A stretch of 5,777 nucleotides of DNA from positions 1 to 5,777 of the forward strand of contig DAOVLG010000136.1 in assembly GCA_030631385.1 (NCBI GenBank), in the 5' to 3' direction. A program made the position numbers and the translations under genes. Every line of letters begins with the position of its first letter. The stretch's first letter is position 1. Below the pieces are notes generated by a model. It searched no databases. It was not told the DNA's origin and saw nothing but the letters and a program-made list of their open reading frames with translations. This DNA is from Candidatus Coatesiibacteriota bacterium (GTDB lineage Bacteria > RBG-13-66-14). Below are positions 5,153-5,777 of this stretch, piece by piece.

Positions 5153-5417
5153 CGTCCTCCTTGAAGCCGATAGCGTCCCTGGTCTCGATCTCCACCGTGC
5201 TGTTGGCCTTCTCCTGGGCGGCCCTCTGGATGCCGCGAACGATCTCGAGAGCACAGGCCACGCCGCAGAGTCCGGTCCATCCGGCAATCGCCAACCCCTC
5301 ACCGAGCAACCCCAAGACGTGGAGCACCAGGATGCCGATAAAGATTACCGCGAGAACCGAGAAGCCAAACAACCGCTGGCCGAACTCGATCCCGTTTCCT
5401 AAGTTGAAGAGCTTCAT
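5145..5417 (-). CDS. Holin-like two-segment membrane protein
   Basis: A 90-residue protein with two hydrophobic segments (about 18-38, GFSVLAVIFIGILVLHVLGLL, and 43-63, AIAGWTGLCGVACALEIVRGI) separated by a four-to-five residue turn, then a charged tail (RAAQEKANSTVEIETRDAIG, ending KEDDA). Size, two-helix hairpin and charged tail fit class II holins, and the endolysin gene follows with an 8-base overlap. No specific holin family is recognised, so this is a positional call. The ATG at 5417 overlaps the stop of the preceding gene by one base (TGATG); a GTG directly before it (5420) is equally possible and adds one residue. Translation is probably coupled to the preceding gene. Confidence 0.65.
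   Translation of the reverse strand: MKLFNLGNGIEFGQRLFGFSVLAVIFIGILVLHVLGLLGEGLAIAGWTGLCGVACALEIVRGIQRAAQEKANSTVEIETRDAIGFKEDDA
5156..5162 (-). promoter_or_regulatory. Ribosome-binding site of the endolysin gene
   Basis: AAGGAGG on the minus strand, three bases before the ATG at 5152 and inside the end of the holin-like gene. It fixes the endolysin start against the longer open frame. Confidence 0.7.
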
Positions 5418-5719
5418 CACGCCCCCGGCAGGTATGGTGTGAACATCACCAGGATCATCCCGGCGATCAGGATCCCGAGGCTCGACGCCACGCCGTCTCT
5501 CCAGCTAAACCCGTCGCCGCCGAGCTTCCCCCAGTCCTCCCACCGCACGTAAGCATCCTTGACCTCCCACAGCCACCAGAAGGCAAGGGAGATGACGACG
5601 CACCAGGAGTGATGCATGTGGAAGATCACCCGTAAAAGAAGGGGGCTCACCAGCCCCCCTAAAAAGTGGCCGAGCTTGTCGCCTGACCACCACTCGTCAT
5701 TCGCCCAACGCCAGGGCAT
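5417..5719 (-). CDS. Polytopic membrane protein with DK..HF motif, phage-associated
   Basis: A 100-residue protein with three probable membrane segments (about 18-34, 38-53 and 77-93). Polar signature residues recur: DKLGHFLGG (14-22), WEVKD (51-55) and GFSWRDGVASSLGI (70-83). The pattern DK..HF, (K/V)E..D and a final (F/W)..D....G helix resembles small membrane proteins of the DUF2279/YfiM type and uncharacterised phage proteins; this is recalled by pattern only. Function unknown; its place directly before the holin-like gene suggests a lysis or membrane role. The start is firm: TAAGGAGG, five bases before the ATG, also contains the stop of the preceding gene. A terminator-like hairpin lies within its codons 21-30. 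Confidence 0.75.
   Translation of the reverse strand: MPWRWANDEWWSGDKLGHFLGGLVSPLLLRVIFHMHHSWCVVISLAFWWLWEVKDAYVRWEDWGKLGGDGFSWRDGVASSLGILIAGMILVMFTPYLPGA
5634..5658 (-). terminator. Terminator-like hairpin inside a coding sequence
   Basis: On the minus strand GGGGGCT (5658-5652), loop GGTG and AGCCCCC (5647-5641) form a perfect seven-pair stem, followed at once by TTCTTTT (5640-5634). That is the shape of an intrinsic terminator, about 60-85 bases into the gene. It may act as an attenuator relieved by translating ribosomes or antitermination, or be a by-product of Gly, Pro and Leu codons. Confidence 0.4.
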
Positions 5720-5729
5720 CGTAGCCTCC

Positions 5730-5777
5730 TTACGGCAGCGCCAGCGTGTAGCCGGTGAGGATCACGCTCACGTCCGA
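5730..5777 (-). CDS. C-terminal end of an unidentified upstream phage-like gene
   Basis: The last 15 codons and TAA stop of a gene entering from the right edge (ending VSVILTGYTLALP). The call rests on the frame being open to the edge, on its stop lying in the ribosome-binding site of the next gene (TAAGGAGG), and on the tight packing of the whole cassette. The hydrophobic strand-like ending recalls C-termini of small phage virion proteins, but it is too short to assign. Confidence 0.5.
   Translation of the reverse strand, partial: SDVSVILTGYTLALP

Noticed and set aside
5153..5302. N-terminal extension of the endolysin
   Set aside because: The residues are Arg/Pro/Ser-rich shadow of the holin-like gene, and the start at 5152 has AAGGAGG before it.
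1..5777. tRNA, rRNA, CRISPR array, insertion sequence or integrase
   Set aside because: I saw no cloverleaf, no regularly spaced identical repeats, no transposase or recombinase motif. The only repeats are the propeller-coding copies, the intergenic inverted repeat and the GTACCC palindromes.

Overview
The window looks like a GC-rich chromosomal segment of an uncultured, probably Gram-negative-type bacterium, joined to the late end of a prophage. The main taxonomic hint is a secreted peptidase ending in a FlgD/T9SS-type C-terminal domain (PNPF near its start, an ASGVYLYHL-type end). Such tails are common in candidate phyla of and around the FCB group. I cannot name the lineage from this sequence.

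Left, plus strand (1-4261), ordinary cellular genes. The 3' part of secG (preprotein translocase subunit) is followed by a terminator-like hairpin and a 235-base gap holding a consensus extended -10 element and a GC-rich imperfect inverted repeat. Next come a small exported YbjN-like protein (560-1024) and, 11 bases later, a large secreted M28-type metallopeptidase (1036-3375). The peptidase carries a seven-repeat Ycf48/BNR-like beta-propeller inside its peptidase domain and is interrupted by a single in-frame TAA at 1858-1860. Then follow a NusG domain II-like membrane-anchored protein (3385-3750) and an overlapping Gx-transporter-type membrane protein (3722-4261), a pair that often occurs together.

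Right, minus strand (5777-4205), a compact phage-like lysis cassette. In transcription order it holds the last codons of an unidentified upstream gene, a three-segment membrane protein with a DK..HF motif, a two-segment holin-like protein, an M15-type endolysin with complete zinc and catalytic residues, a 39-residue Trp-rich single-span peptide starting at TTG, and a membrane-anchored coiled-coil protein of i-spanin-like layout. Genes are packed with 1-8 base overlaps and strong AAGGAGG ribosome-binding sites. The holin-like protein would open the inner membrane, the endolysin cut peptidoglycan peptides, and the last two proteins assist at the envelope. This role assignment is inference from motifs and order.

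The two halves converge and overlap by 57 bases at 4205-4261, which may mark the prophage junction. The points most worth a second look are the propeller nested in the peptidase with its lone nonsense codon between long direct repeats, the tandem GTACCC/GGGTAC palindromes behind the endolysin, and the terminator-like hairpin inside the first complete cassette gene.
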